A stretch of 64,000 bases of DNA, from contig JAFQON010000043.1 in assembly GCA_017403185.1 (NCBI GenBank), positions 1 to 64,000 of the forward strand, given 5' to 3'. Below the pieces are notes generated by a model. That model saw only the letters and a list, made by a program, of their open reading frames with translations, ran no database searches and had not been told where the DNA came from. The DNA comes from Clostridia bacterium. GTDB taxonomy: Bacteria; Bacillota; Clostridia; Oscillospirales; Acutalibacteraceae. Made by a program: the position numbers and the translations under genes. This document shows positions 18,687-27,219 of this stretch, piece by piece. Position 1 is the stretch's first letter. Every line of letters begins with the position of its first letter.

Positions 18687-19449
18687 ATACATTTGCAGCT
18701 TCTTCTTCTGTTTTTTCTTCTTTCTCTTTATCCTCAACGGGCGGGAGCTCAACCTTCTGCAGCGAAACAATAAGGTTTGTTATTGCGGAGAAAAGGAATG
18801 CCGCACCGCTCACATAAACACCCCAGCTCGGTCCGCAATTGCTGATTACATCTGCAAGAGAGCCTGCTTCCATCATAGCAGAGAACTGAGTGAAGAAATA
18901 TGAGCTTGCAAACATCATTGCGCTTGCGACAAGGTTTGTTATGAAAAGACCCTTGCTGTTGAACTTTTTGAAGTTGAGCAGCAGGAATACAAGACTGACG
19001 AGAAGCGAGAGCACCGAGAGCACCACAAGAAGCAGTGCAAGCACAAAATTCAGAGCCGTGTCGCCGATAATTGCAGATGACGGTGCCTTAAGAATACCGC
19101 CGATATCAAAGTTCAGTATGTTCATAACTATTGATATTGCGTTAAGGGTGATGTTGCCGCTTTCATAGAAGGGGATTGAAACCGCTATTGTGCCCAAGGG
19201 AAGAAGAAAAGTGAAGAGCGGCAGCACGCTGATGGGAATTCTTGCAATTCTGAGCTTTGTGCCGACAAAGGAATATTTGAATCTGCGAAGTGTTTCACGA
19301 AGCTTTGCAAAAGCAATTTCAGCTTCAATCGCATCCTGCTCAAGTCTGTTTTCCCAATCATAGTTTGCTATGTTTACGCCGCAGTCGGGGCACTCGGCTT
19401 TAACATTCCATATATGAAGCTTGCGGTTGCATTTAGGACATCTTGCCAT
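18685..19449 (-). CDS. zinc-ribbon multi-pass membrane protein
   Basis: A 254-residue protein. The N-terminal CPKC...CPDC ribbon (residues 4-7 and 20-23) probably binds zinc. A charged helix (about 30-60) precedes four or five transmembrane segments between about 75 and 235. The tail is acidic (EDKEKEEKTEEEAA). No transport or catalytic motif is recognised. It has its own promoter (19483-19511) and is convergent to the dynamin block, so it is probably separate from it. Its job is unknown. Confidence 0.75.
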   Translation of the reverse strand: MARCPKCNRKLHIWNVKAECPDCGVNIANYDWENRLEQDAIEAEIAFAKLRETLRRFKYSFVGTKLRIARIPISVLPLFTFLLPLGTIAVSIPFYESGNITLNAISIVMNILNFDIGGILKAPSSAIIGDTALNFVLALLLVVLSVLSLLVSLVFLLLNFKKFNSKGLFITNLVASAMMFASSYFFTQFSAMMEAGSLADVISNCGPSWGVYVSGAAFLFSAITNLIVSLQKVELPPVEDKEKEEKTEEEAANV

Positions 19450-19482
19450 AAAATCACACCTTTAAATTTTGTATACAAAAAT

Positions 19483-19511
19483 ATTTTATACTGAAGTTCA
19501 ATTCATGTCAA
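19483..19511 (-). promoter_or_regulatory. promoter of zinc-ribbon membrane protein
   Basis: Minus strand: TTGACA (19511-19506), 17 bp, TAAAAT (19488-19483). Confidence 0.72.
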
Positions 19512-19515
19512 GCCT

Positions 19516-20205
19516 TTATTTCTGACCGTAATAAGCACCTGCACCGTGCTTTCTGAAATAGTGCTTTTTCTGAATGTGTTCATTTGCTGCCTGAGCCTGC
19601 ATTGTTTTGCTCAGATAAGCCATTTTTGCAACCTCTTCAAGGATTGCGGAGTTCTTTGCCGCAGCATCACCGTTTTTGCCCCATGTGAAGGGTCCGTGTG
19701 AACGCACAAGCACTGCGGGCACAGCGTTGTAGTCAATATTGCCCTGCTCAAAGCATTCTGCGATAACCTTGCCCGTGTTGAGCTCATATTCGCCTTCGAT
19801 TTCCTCTTTTGTCAAATCCCTTGTGCAGGGCACGCTGCCATAGGCAAAGTCTGCATGGGTTGTGCCGTAGCAGGGAATGTCGCTTGCTGCCTGAGCAAAG
19901 GAAACGGCAAAGGTTGAATGCGTGTGCGCAACGCCGCCGATATCGGGGAAGCGGCGGTAAAGCTCAAGATGGGTGGGCGTGTCTGATGAAGGATTGAGCT
20001 CGCCCTCAACCTTTTCACCGTTGAGATTCATAACAACCATATCCTCGGGCTTCATCTTGTCATAGTCAACGCCTGAGGGCTTGATTACAACAAGGCCTGT
20101 TTCCCTGTCAATTTCTGAAACATTGCCCCATGTGAAGAGCACAAGCTTATATTCAACAAGCTTAAGATTAGCTTCGTATACTTTTTGTTTGAGATTTTCG
20201 AGCAT
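19516..20205 (-). CDS. araD: L-ribulose-5-phosphate 4-epimerase
   Basis: Converts L-ribulose 5-phosphate to D-xylulose 5-phosphate, the last step of the bacterial L-arabinose pathway. At 229 residues it has the normal AraD length. The class II aldolase/epimerase fold has zinc ligands H94 and H96 (AHTHS) and H170 (RSHGPF), and D119 (HADF) matches the catalytic Asp of characterised AraD. GNVSEID and KPSG are phosphate-site motifs. It is the last gene of a three-gene leftward unit with a GPH transporter and a DUF4364 protein. araA and araB are not in the window, although a GH51 arabinofuranosidase is. Confidence 0.95.
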   Translation of the reverse strand: MLENLKQKVYEANLKLVEYKLVLFTWGNVSEIDRETGLVVIKPSGVDYDKMKPEDMVVMNLNGEKVEGELNPSSDTPTHLELYRRFPDIGGVAHTHSTFAVSFAQAASDIPCYGTTHADFAYGSVPCTRDLTKEEIEGEYELNTGKVIAECFEQGNIDYNAVPAVLVRSHGPFTWGKNGDAAAKNSAILEEVAKMAYLSKTMQAQAANEHIQKKHYFRKHGAGAYYGQK

Positions 20206-20216
20206 ATTTTTACTCC

Positions 20217-20768
20217 TTATACATAAAGGGATGTTACCACTGTTGAATAAACATGAGAAGGATTTTTCAAAAAGTTGTGTTTGAGCTGCTCAGCCTGCTC
20301 AAAATCGGCTGCATAAACGGTCAGCTCCATAAGATTTTCGCATTTATGAGTTACCCTGAAGGTGACGAAATAGCCCTTTTCTGTTTTTGTGATGTCAACG
20401 GTGTTTTCGCTTTCACGCTTTTCGAGAAGCTGAAGGTTGAGAGCATCCGCAACTGCCGTTTCCTTAACGGATTTGGGAATTTCCTGCGACAGCTCGTCAA
20501 CAGAAAGAGCACCCTTGGGCGTTATATAAACAAGCCCGTCGGCGGTTGAAAGGTTGCCGTTGTCGATAAGCTCATCGAGAGCTTGGCTTACCTCGAAATA
20601 GTTGGCAAGCCCGTGAAGCTGAAGAGCTTCGATAATCAGGGTATCCTTCATGGGCTCCTTGATTTTGCTTACCATAAAGGTGATAAGTATTTTTATCTGT
20701 GTTCTGCTGCGCAAGCCGCCGGGCTCAATGCCCTCGGTAAACGCATCGAATTCGTTATTAATCGACAT
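20217..20768 (-). CDS. DUF4364 family protein
   Basis: A 183-residue cytoplasmic protein resembling the Firmicutes DUF4364 family, which is thought to have a winged-helix N-terminal part. The stretch IKILITFMVSKIKEPMKDTLI ... YFEVSQALDELIDNGNL, followed by LVYITPKG, has the look of a winged HTH. It may therefore be a regulator. I start it at 20768 (MSINNEF), where GGGAG precedes the ATG. The longer frame begins inside the transporter gene. It overlaps that gene by 11 bp and lies 11 bp before araD, so it is likely co-expressed with arabinose functions. Confidence 0.8.
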   Translation of the reverse strand: MSINNEFDAFTEGIEPGGLRSRTQIKILITFMVSKIKEPMKDTLIIEALQLHGLANYFEVSQALDELIDNGNLSTADGLVYITPKGALSVDELSQEIPKSVKETAVADALNLQLLEKRESENTVDITKTEKGYFVTFRVTHKCENLMELTVYAADFEQAEQLKHNFLKNPSHVYSTVVTSLYV

Positions 20769-22155
20769 TTGATATCTCCCTGCGTGCATTGAGCTCCATG
20801 ATAATCTTGTCTTTCTTCTTGCCGGTGTAATCGTTGAAGAACATGGGGATTGCGGCAAGGGCAAGGCTGATTGCGGGTATGATTGTTACCATGAAGAACA
20901 TACCGTCAAGTGTTCTTTCGCTCTGCTGCTGAACAATTTCAACAAGCTTACCTGCTGCGTTATATTCTCTGACAGGCTGAACATAGCCGAAAATTTCAAG
21001 TACCTGAGTGGTGATGAAGTTTGAAATGCCTGCGGTAAGATTGCTGATGAAGGTCTGGCAGGCAAAGCAGGCACCCTCTGAGCGTCTGCCTGTTTTCCAT
21101 TCAAGGTAGTCAACGCTGTCTGCAATCATTGCATAGGTGATAACATTGAAGATGCCGAGGGGCAGACCTGCAAAAACAAGCATTCCGAGGAAGAGATAGA
21201 AATTGCCGTAGCCCACGAAATACATTATAAGGTGAACGATTGCGCCGAAGAATGCCGATGCTATGTAGATATTCTTAAGCGACATCTTTTTGCGCATAAC
21301 GGGCATAAGCACCATGGCGACCATCATGCCTGCACCGATTGCAACCGTCATAACGGTCTGCACGGGGAATTTTTCTTTGTAAGGGGTGAAAAGATAGTTT
21401 GCAAGGTAAGCGCCCGAGGTCTGTGCCATAAGCATTGCCGAGCCGAGGATGCTTGAAATGATAACAAGAATAAGGGGCTTGTTTTTTGTGTAAACGGCAA
21501 AGTATTCCTTGACCGTAACCTTTTCTTTTTTATCCTCAAGTCTTTCCTTTGTGCCGAAGAAAGCAAGCCACGAAAGGCTTGTGCCGACAACGGAGATTGC
21601 AACTGCGCTGATAAGGTATCCCTTTGAAAGACCAAGAGCCTTTGTGATGGGGTCGATGAGAAGGGTGGGCACGATACCGCCGATTGTGCAGAAGATTCTT
21701 GCGGTTGAAAGGAGCTTGTTTCTTTCGTTTTCAATGGGGGAAACAACGGAGCTCATGCCCCAGAAGGGAACATCCTGAATGGTAAAACACGTCGCCCACA
21801 GAATATATGTAGCCGCCGAATAAACAAGCCTGAAGGTGTAGTTATCTGTGTTGGGTACATAGAAAAGCAGGATTGTTGCAACAAGAATCAGCGGGGGTGA
21901 AATAAGAAGGAAGGGGCGAAGCTTGCCGAATTTTGTTCTTGTTTTGTCAACAATGATGCCCATTACGGGGTCGTTGAATGCGTCAAAAATACGGGTAATG
22001 AGGATGATTGCGCCTGCGTGTGAAAATTCAAGGTGCATTGCATCCGTGTAGAAAATGAGCAGGAAGGTTGACATGAGATTGTAAATCATGCTTCTGCCGA
22101 AACCTGCCGTTGAGAAGCTGAGAAGCTCCGAGGTTTTGAGATATTTTTTTACCAT
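20758..22155 (-). CDS. GPH-family sugar symporter (MFS, MelB-like)
   Basis: A 465-residue inner-membrane permease with about twelve transmembrane helices. GPH signatures are RIFDAFNDPVMGIIVDKTRTKFGKLRPF near residue 55, the paired motif NVITYAMIADSVDYLEWKTGRRSEG near 330-355, and the final cytoplasmic helix. Such carriers import mono- or oligosaccharides with Na+ or H+. It is the first gene of the unit ending in araD, so arabinose or an arabinoside is the likely substrate, by context only. Ribosome site AAGGAGAG; promoter at 22204-22232. Confidence 0.9.
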   Translation of the reverse strand: MVKKYLKTSELLSFSTAGFGRSMIYNLMSTFLLIFYTDAMHLEFSHAGAIILITRIFDAFNDPVMGIIVDKTRTKFGKLRPFLLISPPLILVATILLFYVPNTDNYTFRLVYSAATYILWATCFTIQDVPFWGMSSVVSPIENERNKLLSTARIFCTIGGIVPTLLIDPITKALGLSKGYLISAVAISVVGTSLSWLAFFGTKERLEDKKEKVTVKEYFAVYTKNKPLILVIISSILGSAMLMAQTSGAYLANYLFTPYKEKFPVQTVMTVAIGAGMMVAMVLMPVMRKKMSLKNIYIASAFFGAIVHLIMYFVGYGNFYLFLGMLVFAGLPLGIFNVITYAMIADSVDYLEWKTGRRSEGACFACQTFISNLTAGISNFITTQVLEIFGYVQPVREYNAAGKLVEIVQQQSERTLDGMFFMVTIIPAISLALAAIPMFFNDYTGKKKDKIIMELNARREISNVD

Positions 22156-22203
22156 TATTTTGCTCTCCTTCTGCCTTGATATGTTTTTTAAACGATTACT
22201 ATA

Positions 22204-22232
22204 ATAATATCATACTATACAATTTTTTGCAA
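22204..22232 (-). promoter_or_regulatory. promoter of transporter-DUF4364-araD unit
   Basis: Minus strand: TTGCAA (22232-22227), 17 bp, TATTAT (22209-22204). Confidence 0.6.
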
Positions 22233-22234
22233 CC

Positions 22235-22266
22235 AAAAAAATGCCTGAGGGTTACTCAGGCATTTT
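22235..22266 (-). terminator. intrinsic terminator of SH3-repeat gene
   Basis: A 12-bp stem, AAAATGCCTGAG (22238-22249) with CTCAGGCATTTT (22255-22266). The minus strand then reads a T-run. Confidence 0.88.
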
Positions 22267-22270
22267 GAGG

Positions 22271-23785
22271 TTATGATTTTTTCTTTTTTACAACCGCAAC
22301 AATGATTGCAGCGGCAACCGCAACACCGGCACACACACTGATTATGATAACTGCGGTTGACGGACTTTTTTCTTCCGTATCATTTTCGCCCGAAGAGTCA
22401 GGCTTCGTTACAAGCTCGGGTGCATCGGCGGATTTTTCTGCTTCAAGCGGTTGTGCGCCGAAGGGTGCGTCAAGCTGCTTTTCAGAGCCTTCGATATAGG
22501 CGGCTTCCTCTTCTGCGTTATGAATCCAGCCCTGCTTGCCGCCATGTTCAACATATGACCAATAGGATTTTTCGGCATCCTTTGTTTCGCTGATTTCATA
22601 AATGCAGGTTACGGTTGTGCCCTTGGGTATAACAGATATCTCTTCGGAATCATCATAGGGAGCGGTCTGCATGGCAACGCCGTCTTCCGCTGTGATTTTT
22701 AAATCAAATGCGTTGAGCATATAGCAGTATTCAGAAGCGTCTGCGCTGAAAATCCAGCCGTCTGTGCCGTTATAATTGGTGTGCATCCATTTGTATTCCA
22801 CGATTTCGCCGTCGCTTTGACCTGCATCACGGTAAACATAGTCAACGCAAAGATTCGTGCCTTCGGGAACAATTGCGGCAGGCTCGTCACTCTCTTCAAA
22901 AGCGTTTGTATAAAGGGGCAGACCGTTTTTGCTGAGCACATAAATACCGCCTTTTTCACCCGTTGCTGTTTGGGCAGAGTCGGTTTTTGTGCGAAGCCAG
23001 CCCTTTGTGCCGTTGTATTCAACAAATGCGCTGATTGAATCATAAAATTCATAATAATATCTGAATGAAAGGGTAGTGCCTGCAGGGATGCCTTCGGCAA
23101 TTTTTGCAGATGCGGGATCGGGAGATTCCGTGAGAAATGCGCCGTCGGTCAGCACTTTGAGCGAGCCTGTATAGTTGCTTGAACCGTCGAGCACAACTGC
23201 GCAGTCAAAGTTGCTTGTTAAGCCATATTGACAAATATAAAGCCAGCCCTTAACGCCGTTATGTTCCGTGTAAGCCCACTGCGCATATGCTTCTTCTTCG
23301 CAGTTTACCGCTTGGTAGCTTACAACCGTGCCGTAGGGGATCGCTTCGGTTGCGGCATCATATGCAAGCGAAGGCCCTTTGCGAAGGGGCGAACCCGCCT
23401 TGTTTATGATTATTACACTGTGCTCGGATGCCGTGGGATATGCCGCTTCTTCACCGACATTCTGCACATTTATCAGGGCTTTTGAGCTCTTTATATACGC
23501 AAAAAAATCCTTGTATTCAACTGCAAGGTAAAGCTCACCGTTGAATTCAATCTCATCTAAAACAACAAGCTGAGTGCCCACGGGTGCAAGCACCGTCATG
23601 GGGCGAAGAATGCTTCTTGTCATATCGTCGTTCCACACAACATCATACAGCACCGCCCCTGATTCCGAGGCTACGGTGATATCATACGGCGTAAAATATA
23701 CGCCCGTTTCGTTGGCGAAGACGGGGAATATGCTCATAATACAAATCACAGCAGCAATAATTGCAGTGAGAATTCTTTTTTTCAT
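22271..23785 (-). CDS. membrane-anchored protein with SH3-like repeats
   Basis: A 504-residue surface protein. The signal peptide is cut near VFA-N (residue 25). Then come about five bacterial SH3-like units. Each ends in a variant of the G-W-L/I hallmark (GVKGWLYI, GTKGWLRT, GTDGWIFS, GKQGWIHN), with PLRKGPSLAYDAATEAIPYGT typical of SH3b. An acidic, Ser/Thr-rich linker (about 430-470) leads to a C-terminal membrane helix (TAVIIISVCAGVAVAAAIIVAVV) and a lysine stop. There is no hydrolase domain, so it probably binds cell wall without cutting it. It is monocistronic with promoter at 23816-23844. Confidence 0.85.
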   Translation of the reverse strand: MKKRILTAIIAAVICIMSIFPVFANETGVYFTPYDITVASESGAVLYDVVWNDDMTRSILRPMTVLAPVGTQLVVLDEIEFNGELYLAVEYKDFFAYIKSSKALINVQNVGEEAAYPTASEHSVIIINKAGSPLRKGPSLAYDAATEAIPYGTVVSYQAVNCEEEAYAQWAYTEHNGVKGWLYICQYGLTSNFDCAVVLDGSSNYTGSLKVLTDGAFLTESPDPASAKIAEGIPAGTTLSFRYYYEFYDSISAFVEYNGTKGWLRTKTDSAQTATGEKGGIYVLSKNGLPLYTNAFEESDEPAAIVPEGTNLCVDYVYRDAGQSDGEIVEYKWMHTNYNGTDGWIFSADASEYCYMLNAFDLKITAEDGVAMQTAPYDDSEEISVIPKGTTVTCIYEISETKDAEKSYWSYVEHGGKQGWIHNAEEEAAYIEGSEKQLDAPFGAQPLEAEKSADAPELVTKPDSSGENDTEEKSPSTAVIIISVCAGVAVAAAIIVAVVKKKKS

Positions 23786-23815
23786 GGATTTATCTCCCTT
23801 CTTATGGGTGCTTAT

Positions 23816-23844
23816 ATTTTATCACATCCGTAATATGCGGTCAA
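23816..23844 (-). promoter_or_regulatory. promoter of SH3-repeat gene
   Basis: Minus strand: TTGACC (23844-23839), 17 bp, TAAAAT (23821-23816). Confidence 0.7.
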
Positions 23845-23909
23845 GCTTTATTAACGGCAAAGGTTATATGCTTTTGATAATCAAGATTAAAAATATTTAA
23901 ATATTTATA

Positions 23910-23938
23910 GTGACTTTTAGAGATTATTGTGTTATACT
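23910..23938 (+). promoter_or_regulatory. possible promoter of phoH-recO operon
   Basis: A good TATACT -10 (23933-23938) with a poor GTGACT -35 at 17-bp spacing. It lies 32 bp upstream of the phoH start. Confidence 0.45.
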
Positions 23939-23970
23939 AAACTGTAATCATGGCGTTATAGGGTGAGAGT

Positions 23971-24936
23971 ATGTTCGAACAAATCATAAATGTTGACAGA
24001 ATGGAGCAGGCGGTGAGCCTTTTCGGCAGCTTTGATGAAAATATCAAGCTTATTGAAAAGGAGTTTTCCGTTTCTGTTATCAGCAGAGGCTCGGAGCTCA
24101 AAGTTGCGGGTGAGGCTGAGAATGTGCAGAAGGGTGTGCGTGCCATCAACGGCTTGCTCACTCTTATCAACAGAGGCGAATCGCTCAGCGACCAGAATGT
24201 GCGTTATGTGCTCTCGCTTGTCAATGACGGCAACGAGGATAAGCTTGTTCATATGGCGGCGGATTGCGTTTGCATCACCTCAAAGGGCAAGCCCGTAAAG
24301 CCGAAAACGCTCGGCCAGAAAAAATATATCGAAACCATCCGCAACAACACAATCACCTTCGGCATAGGCCCTGCAGGCACGGGCAAAACCTACCTTGCCG
24401 TTGCAATGGCGGTTACTGCCTTCAGAGCTAAAGAGATCAACAGAATTGTTCTTACAAGACCTGCCGTTGAAGCAGGTGAAAAGCTCGGCTTCCTGCCGGG
24501 TGATTTGCAGCAGAAGGTTGACCCTTATCTGCGACCCCTTTATGATGCGCTTTTTGATATGCTCGGTGCAGAGAACTTTCAAAAGCATCAGGAGAGGGGC
24601 GACATAGAGGTTGCTCCGCTTGCTTATATGCGAGGACGCACCCTTGATGACAGCTTCATCATTCTTGACGAAGCGCAGAACACAACCGCAGAGCAGATGA
24701 AAATGTTCCTCACCCGTCTCGGCTTCAACTCAAAAATGGTTGTGACGGGCGATGTGACTCAGATTGATCTGCCTGACGGCAAACGCTCGGGGCTTAAGGA
24801 AGCGGTGAGAATCCTTAAGAATATAGAGGATATAGGAACCGTAAGGTTCAGTGAAAAGGATGTTGTGCGTCATAGGCTTGTGCAGGATATTATCAAGGCT
24901 TATGAAAAACAGGATGAGGAGCGAAAAAGGAAATGA
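23971..24936 (+). CDS. phoH: PhoH family ATPase
   Basis: A 321-residue cytoplasmic P-loop ATPase of the YbeZ/PhoH type, linked to RNA metabolism with YbeY. A KH-like N-terminal region (about 1-100) precedes the ATPase core. Walker A is GPAGTGKT (133-140) and Walker B is ILDEAQN (231-237), with the superfamily-1-like TRPAVEAGEKLGFLPGD and VTGDVTQIDLP. It heads the classic Firmicutes order phoH-ybeY-dgkA-era-yqzL-recO. Its stop overlaps the ybeY start by 4 bp, so translation is coupled. Confidence 0.95.
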   Translation: MFEQIINVDRMEQAVSLFGSFDENIKLIEKEFSVSVISRGSELKVAGEAENVQKGVRAINGLLTLINRGESLSDQNVRYVLSLVNDGNEDKLVHMAADCVCITSKGKPVKPKTLGQKKYIETIRNNTITFGIGPAGTGKTYLAVAMAVTAFRAKEINRIVLTRPAVEAGEKLGFLPGDLQQKVDPYLRPLYDALFDMLGAENFQKHQERGDIEVAPLAYMRGRTLDDSFIILDEAQNTTAEQMKMFLTRLGFNSKMVVTGDVTQIDLPDGKRSGLKEAVRILKNIEDIGTVRFSEKDVVRHRLVQDIIKAYEKQDEERKRK

Positions 24937-25442
24937 GCAAGGTAAAGGTTATTATTTCCAATGAGCAGAATGAAATGCGAATCCCCACGGGCGTTCGTAT
25001 GCTTGTGCGCCGCTGCTGCACTGCCGTTCTTGTTCAGGAAGAGTTTGAAGGCTCCGCAGAGGTGAGCGTAACATTTGTGGATGATGATGCGATTCATCAG
25101 CTCAATCTGCAATACAGAAACATCGACAGAGCAACTGATGTTCTTTCTTTCCCGTTGGGCGAAAACGGCGTTTATGACATAAATAACGATACAGGAGCAA
25201 AGCTGCTTGGCGATATTGTTATTTCAATACCCCATGCGGTTGACCAGGCGGACAGATACGGTCACACCCTTCAGCGAGAGATCGGTTTCCTTACAGTTCA
25301 TTCAATGTTGCATCTGCTCGGCTATGACCATGTTAACGGCGGCATGGAAAGCGTGAGAATGAGAGAAAAGGAAGAAACCGTACTTACAAAACTCGGTCTT
25401 AAGAGAAACTCCAGCTACTATATGGATGATGAGAACATATGA
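24933..25442 (+). CDS. ybeY: endoribonuclease YbeY (rRNA maturation factor)
   Basis: A 169-residue zinc-dependent endoribonuclease involved in 16S rRNA 3' end processing and ribosome quality control. The metal motif H123-S-M-L-H127-L-L-G-Y-D-H133 is complete, and RNIDRATDVLSFP is the family signature. It overlaps phoH upstream and dgkA downstream by 4 bp each. Normal length for the family. Confidence 0.96.
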   Translation: MSKVKVIISNEQNEMRIPTGVRMLVRRCCTAVLVQEEFEGSAEVSVTFVDDDAIHQLNLQYRNIDRATDVLSFPLGENGVYDINNDTGAKLLGDIVISIPHAVDQADRYGHTLQREIGFLTVHSMLHLLGYDHVNGGMESVRMREKEETVLTKLGLKRNSSYYMDDENI

Positions 25443-25930
25443 GAAACTTATTAAAAAGCTTTTTCTATGCGTTCAGAGGAATAGGTCACTGCATATGCAG
25501 CGAAAGAAACATGAGGATACACCTGTGCTTTACGGTGTATATGTTCGGCTTTCTCACGGTGTTTGATTTTTTTGAGGTAAGCCGTGGTCAGGCTGCAATA
25601 CTGATTGCCCTTTGCGCTCTTGTTATGTCGCTTGAAGCAGTTAACACTGCGGTTGAAAATGCGGTTGACCTTGCGACCGACAAGCAGCATGAGCTTGCGA
25701 GAATTGCAAAGGATTCGGCTGCAGGCGCAGTGCTTATTGCAGCTTTAGCTTCGGTTGCAGCGGGAATAGCGGTTCTCTGGCAGCCCGACGCATTCCGTGC
25801 AATGTTTGCATATTATGCGCAGAATATTCCTGTTTTGATTGTGTTTATTATAAGTATTATTTTGAGCCTTGTGTTTATCTTTGCAGGGCCGGTCAAAATA
25901 AAAGAATTTTTTATAAGAGGTAAAAAATGA
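25439..25930 (+). CDS. dgkA: diacylglycerol/undecaprenol kinase family protein
   Basis: A 163-residue integral membrane kinase that phosphorylates a lipid alcohol; in Gram-positives the substrate is mostly undecaprenol. The signature EAVNTAVENAVDL (66-78) carries the catalytic Glu and metal-binding Asn/Glu residues. Three transmembrane helices lie in the first 125 residues. About 35 residues of extra C-terminal hydrophobic sequence make it longer than the usual 120-130. It overlaps ybeY and era by 4 bp each. Confidence 0.93.
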   Translation: MRNLLKSFFYAFRGIGHCICSERNMRIHLCFTVYMFGFLTVFDFFEVSRGQAAILIALCALVMSLEAVNTAVENAVDLATDKQHELARIAKDSAAGAVLIAALASVAAGIAVLWQPDAFRAMFAYYAQNIPVLIVFIISIILSLVFIFAGPVKIKEFFIRGKK

Positions 25931-26814
25931 CTAAAACCGCATTTGTTGCAATAGTTGGATGCCCCAATGTGGGCAAGTCGTCGCTCCTTAACAGGATGCT
26001 CGGTCAGAAGGTGGCAATTGTTACTCAGAAGCCGCAGACCACACGCACAAGGATAATGGGTGTGCTCACCGAGGGTGAAACTCAGCTTGTTTTCACCGAT
26101 ACTCCGGGGTATCACAGACCCAAAACAAAGCTTGGCGAAAAGATGATAAAAGCCGTGGGTGACGGTATTGCAGGTGTGGATGCCTGCCTTTTTGTGACCG
26201 AGCCCGAGGGCGATATCAGAGAGACCGAGCTTGAGCTTCTCAAACGCCTTAAGGCGGAGAAGGCACCCGTTGTGCTTGCGGTCAATAAGATTGATACCGT
26301 TAAACAAAAAGAGCAGATAATGGAGAAAATTGCAAAGCTCACGGCGGAGTTTGAGTTTGAGGCGGTTGTTCCCGTCAGTGCTCTTAAAAACGAAAATATT
26401 GATATTATCATAGAAGAGCTTAATAAGCTCACATATGAATCCGTTCATTTCTTCCCTGACGATACTCTTACCGACCAGCCTGAAAGGGTGCTTGCAGGCG
26501 AGATAATCAGGGAGAAAATGCTCCTTCTTCTTGATAAAGAAGTGCCACACGGTGTTGCGGTCAGCATTGAAAAGATGCGTGAGCGTTCAACAGGCAATAT
26601 TATGGATGTTGAGGCAACCATTTATTGTGAGAAGGATACCCACAAGGGCATCATCATCGGCAAAAAAGGCGAAATGCTTAAGAGAATTTCCTCAAAGGCA
26701 AGAGTTGATATGGAGAATTTCTTTCAATGCAAAATCAACCTTCAGTGTTGGGTAAAGGTTAAAGAAGGCTGGAGAAACAGAGAGGGTATTATCCATAACT
26801 TTGGCTTGGATTGA
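25927..26814 (+). CDS. era: GTPase Era
   Basis: A 295-residue essential GTPase that binds the 3' end of 16S rRNA during 30S assembly. G1 is GCPNVGKS (11-18), then KPQTTRTRIMG in switch I, DTPGYHRPK in G3, and NKID in G4. The C-terminal KH domain has GIIIGKKGEMLKRI. The length is normal. It overlaps dgkA by 4 bp. An unusual 240-bp structured gap separates it from yqzL. Confidence 0.97.
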   Translation: MTKTAFVAIVGCPNVGKSSLLNRMLGQKVAIVTQKPQTTRTRIMGVLTEGETQLVFTDTPGYHRPKTKLGEKMIKAVGDGIAGVDACLFVTEPEGDIRETELELLKRLKAEKAPVVLAVNKIDTVKQKEQIMEKIAKLTAEFEFEAVVPVSALKNENIDIIIEELNKLTYESVHFFPDDTLTDQPERVLAGEIIREKMLLLLDKEVPHGVAVSIEKMRERSTGNIMDVEATIYCEKDTHKGIIIGKKGEMLKRISSKARVDMENFFQCKINLQCWVKVKEGWRNREGIIHNFGLD

Positions 26815-27049
26815 TGTCTGATTGTGATAAATGCGACAGAACACTTTGTTTGATGTTTTTTTACTTTCGGCGTATACCTGATACGCCCTCAAGCAAGAAA
26901 AACATCATCTGTCATCATTTCTCACCAATCATACATTCAATCCGTATAACAGATGTCTGATTGTGATAATCACAACTCAATTATTCACTTGAAACATAAA
27001 ATTTTCCGCTTATATCTTCCTGCCAAACGGTTAACTTATTAACGGGAGG
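26813..27049. other. structured gap between era and yqzL
   Basis: An 18-bp direct repeat, GATGTCTGATTGTGATAA, lies at 26813-26830 and 26952-26969. Between the copies is a nested hairpin: outer stem TGATGTTTTT (26851-26860) with AAAAACATCA (26898-26907), inner stem GGCGTAT (26869-26875) with ATACGCC (26881-26887). CATCTGT (26904-26910) can instead pair with ACAGATG (26949-26955), giving a possible alternative fold. The first repeat overlaps the era stop. It may be a processing site, attenuator or small RNA; no known family is recognised. Confidence 0.5.
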
Positions 27050-27057
27050 ATGATGAG

Positions 27058-27219
27058 ATGGAAAGAGAAAAGGCGTGGAGAAAATTTTCGCAATCCGGCT
27101 CGGTTGCGGATTATCTTGAATTCAGAAACTGCGTTTCGAACAGCACGGCAGGAGTAAAAACAAATGAGAATGACTACCGACGCTCTGGTGCTCAAAGTAA
27201 CGGATACGGGGGAAAGTGA
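27058..27219 (+). CDS. yqzL: YqzL family small protein
   Basis: A 53-residue protein. The N-terminal KAWRKFSQSGSVADYLEFR matches the short YqzL pattern (W-x-x-F-x-x-T/S-G-S-v-x-x-Y-L), and the place between era and recO is the same as in Bacillus. Its function is unknown in all species. GGGAGG precedes the start at 27058. It overlaps recO by 56 bp in another frame, so its last 18 residues are encoded inside recO. The C-terminal tail beyond residue 28 is low complexity and may be dispensable. Confidence 0.75.
   Translation: MEREKAWRKFSQSGSVADYLEFRNCVSNSTAGVKTNENDYRRSGAQSNGYGGK

Noticed and set aside
27164..27219. yqzL as a mere shadow of recO
   Set aside because: The YqzL core lies before the recO start, has its own GGGAGG site, and the genomic position matches Bacillus, so I kept the gene.
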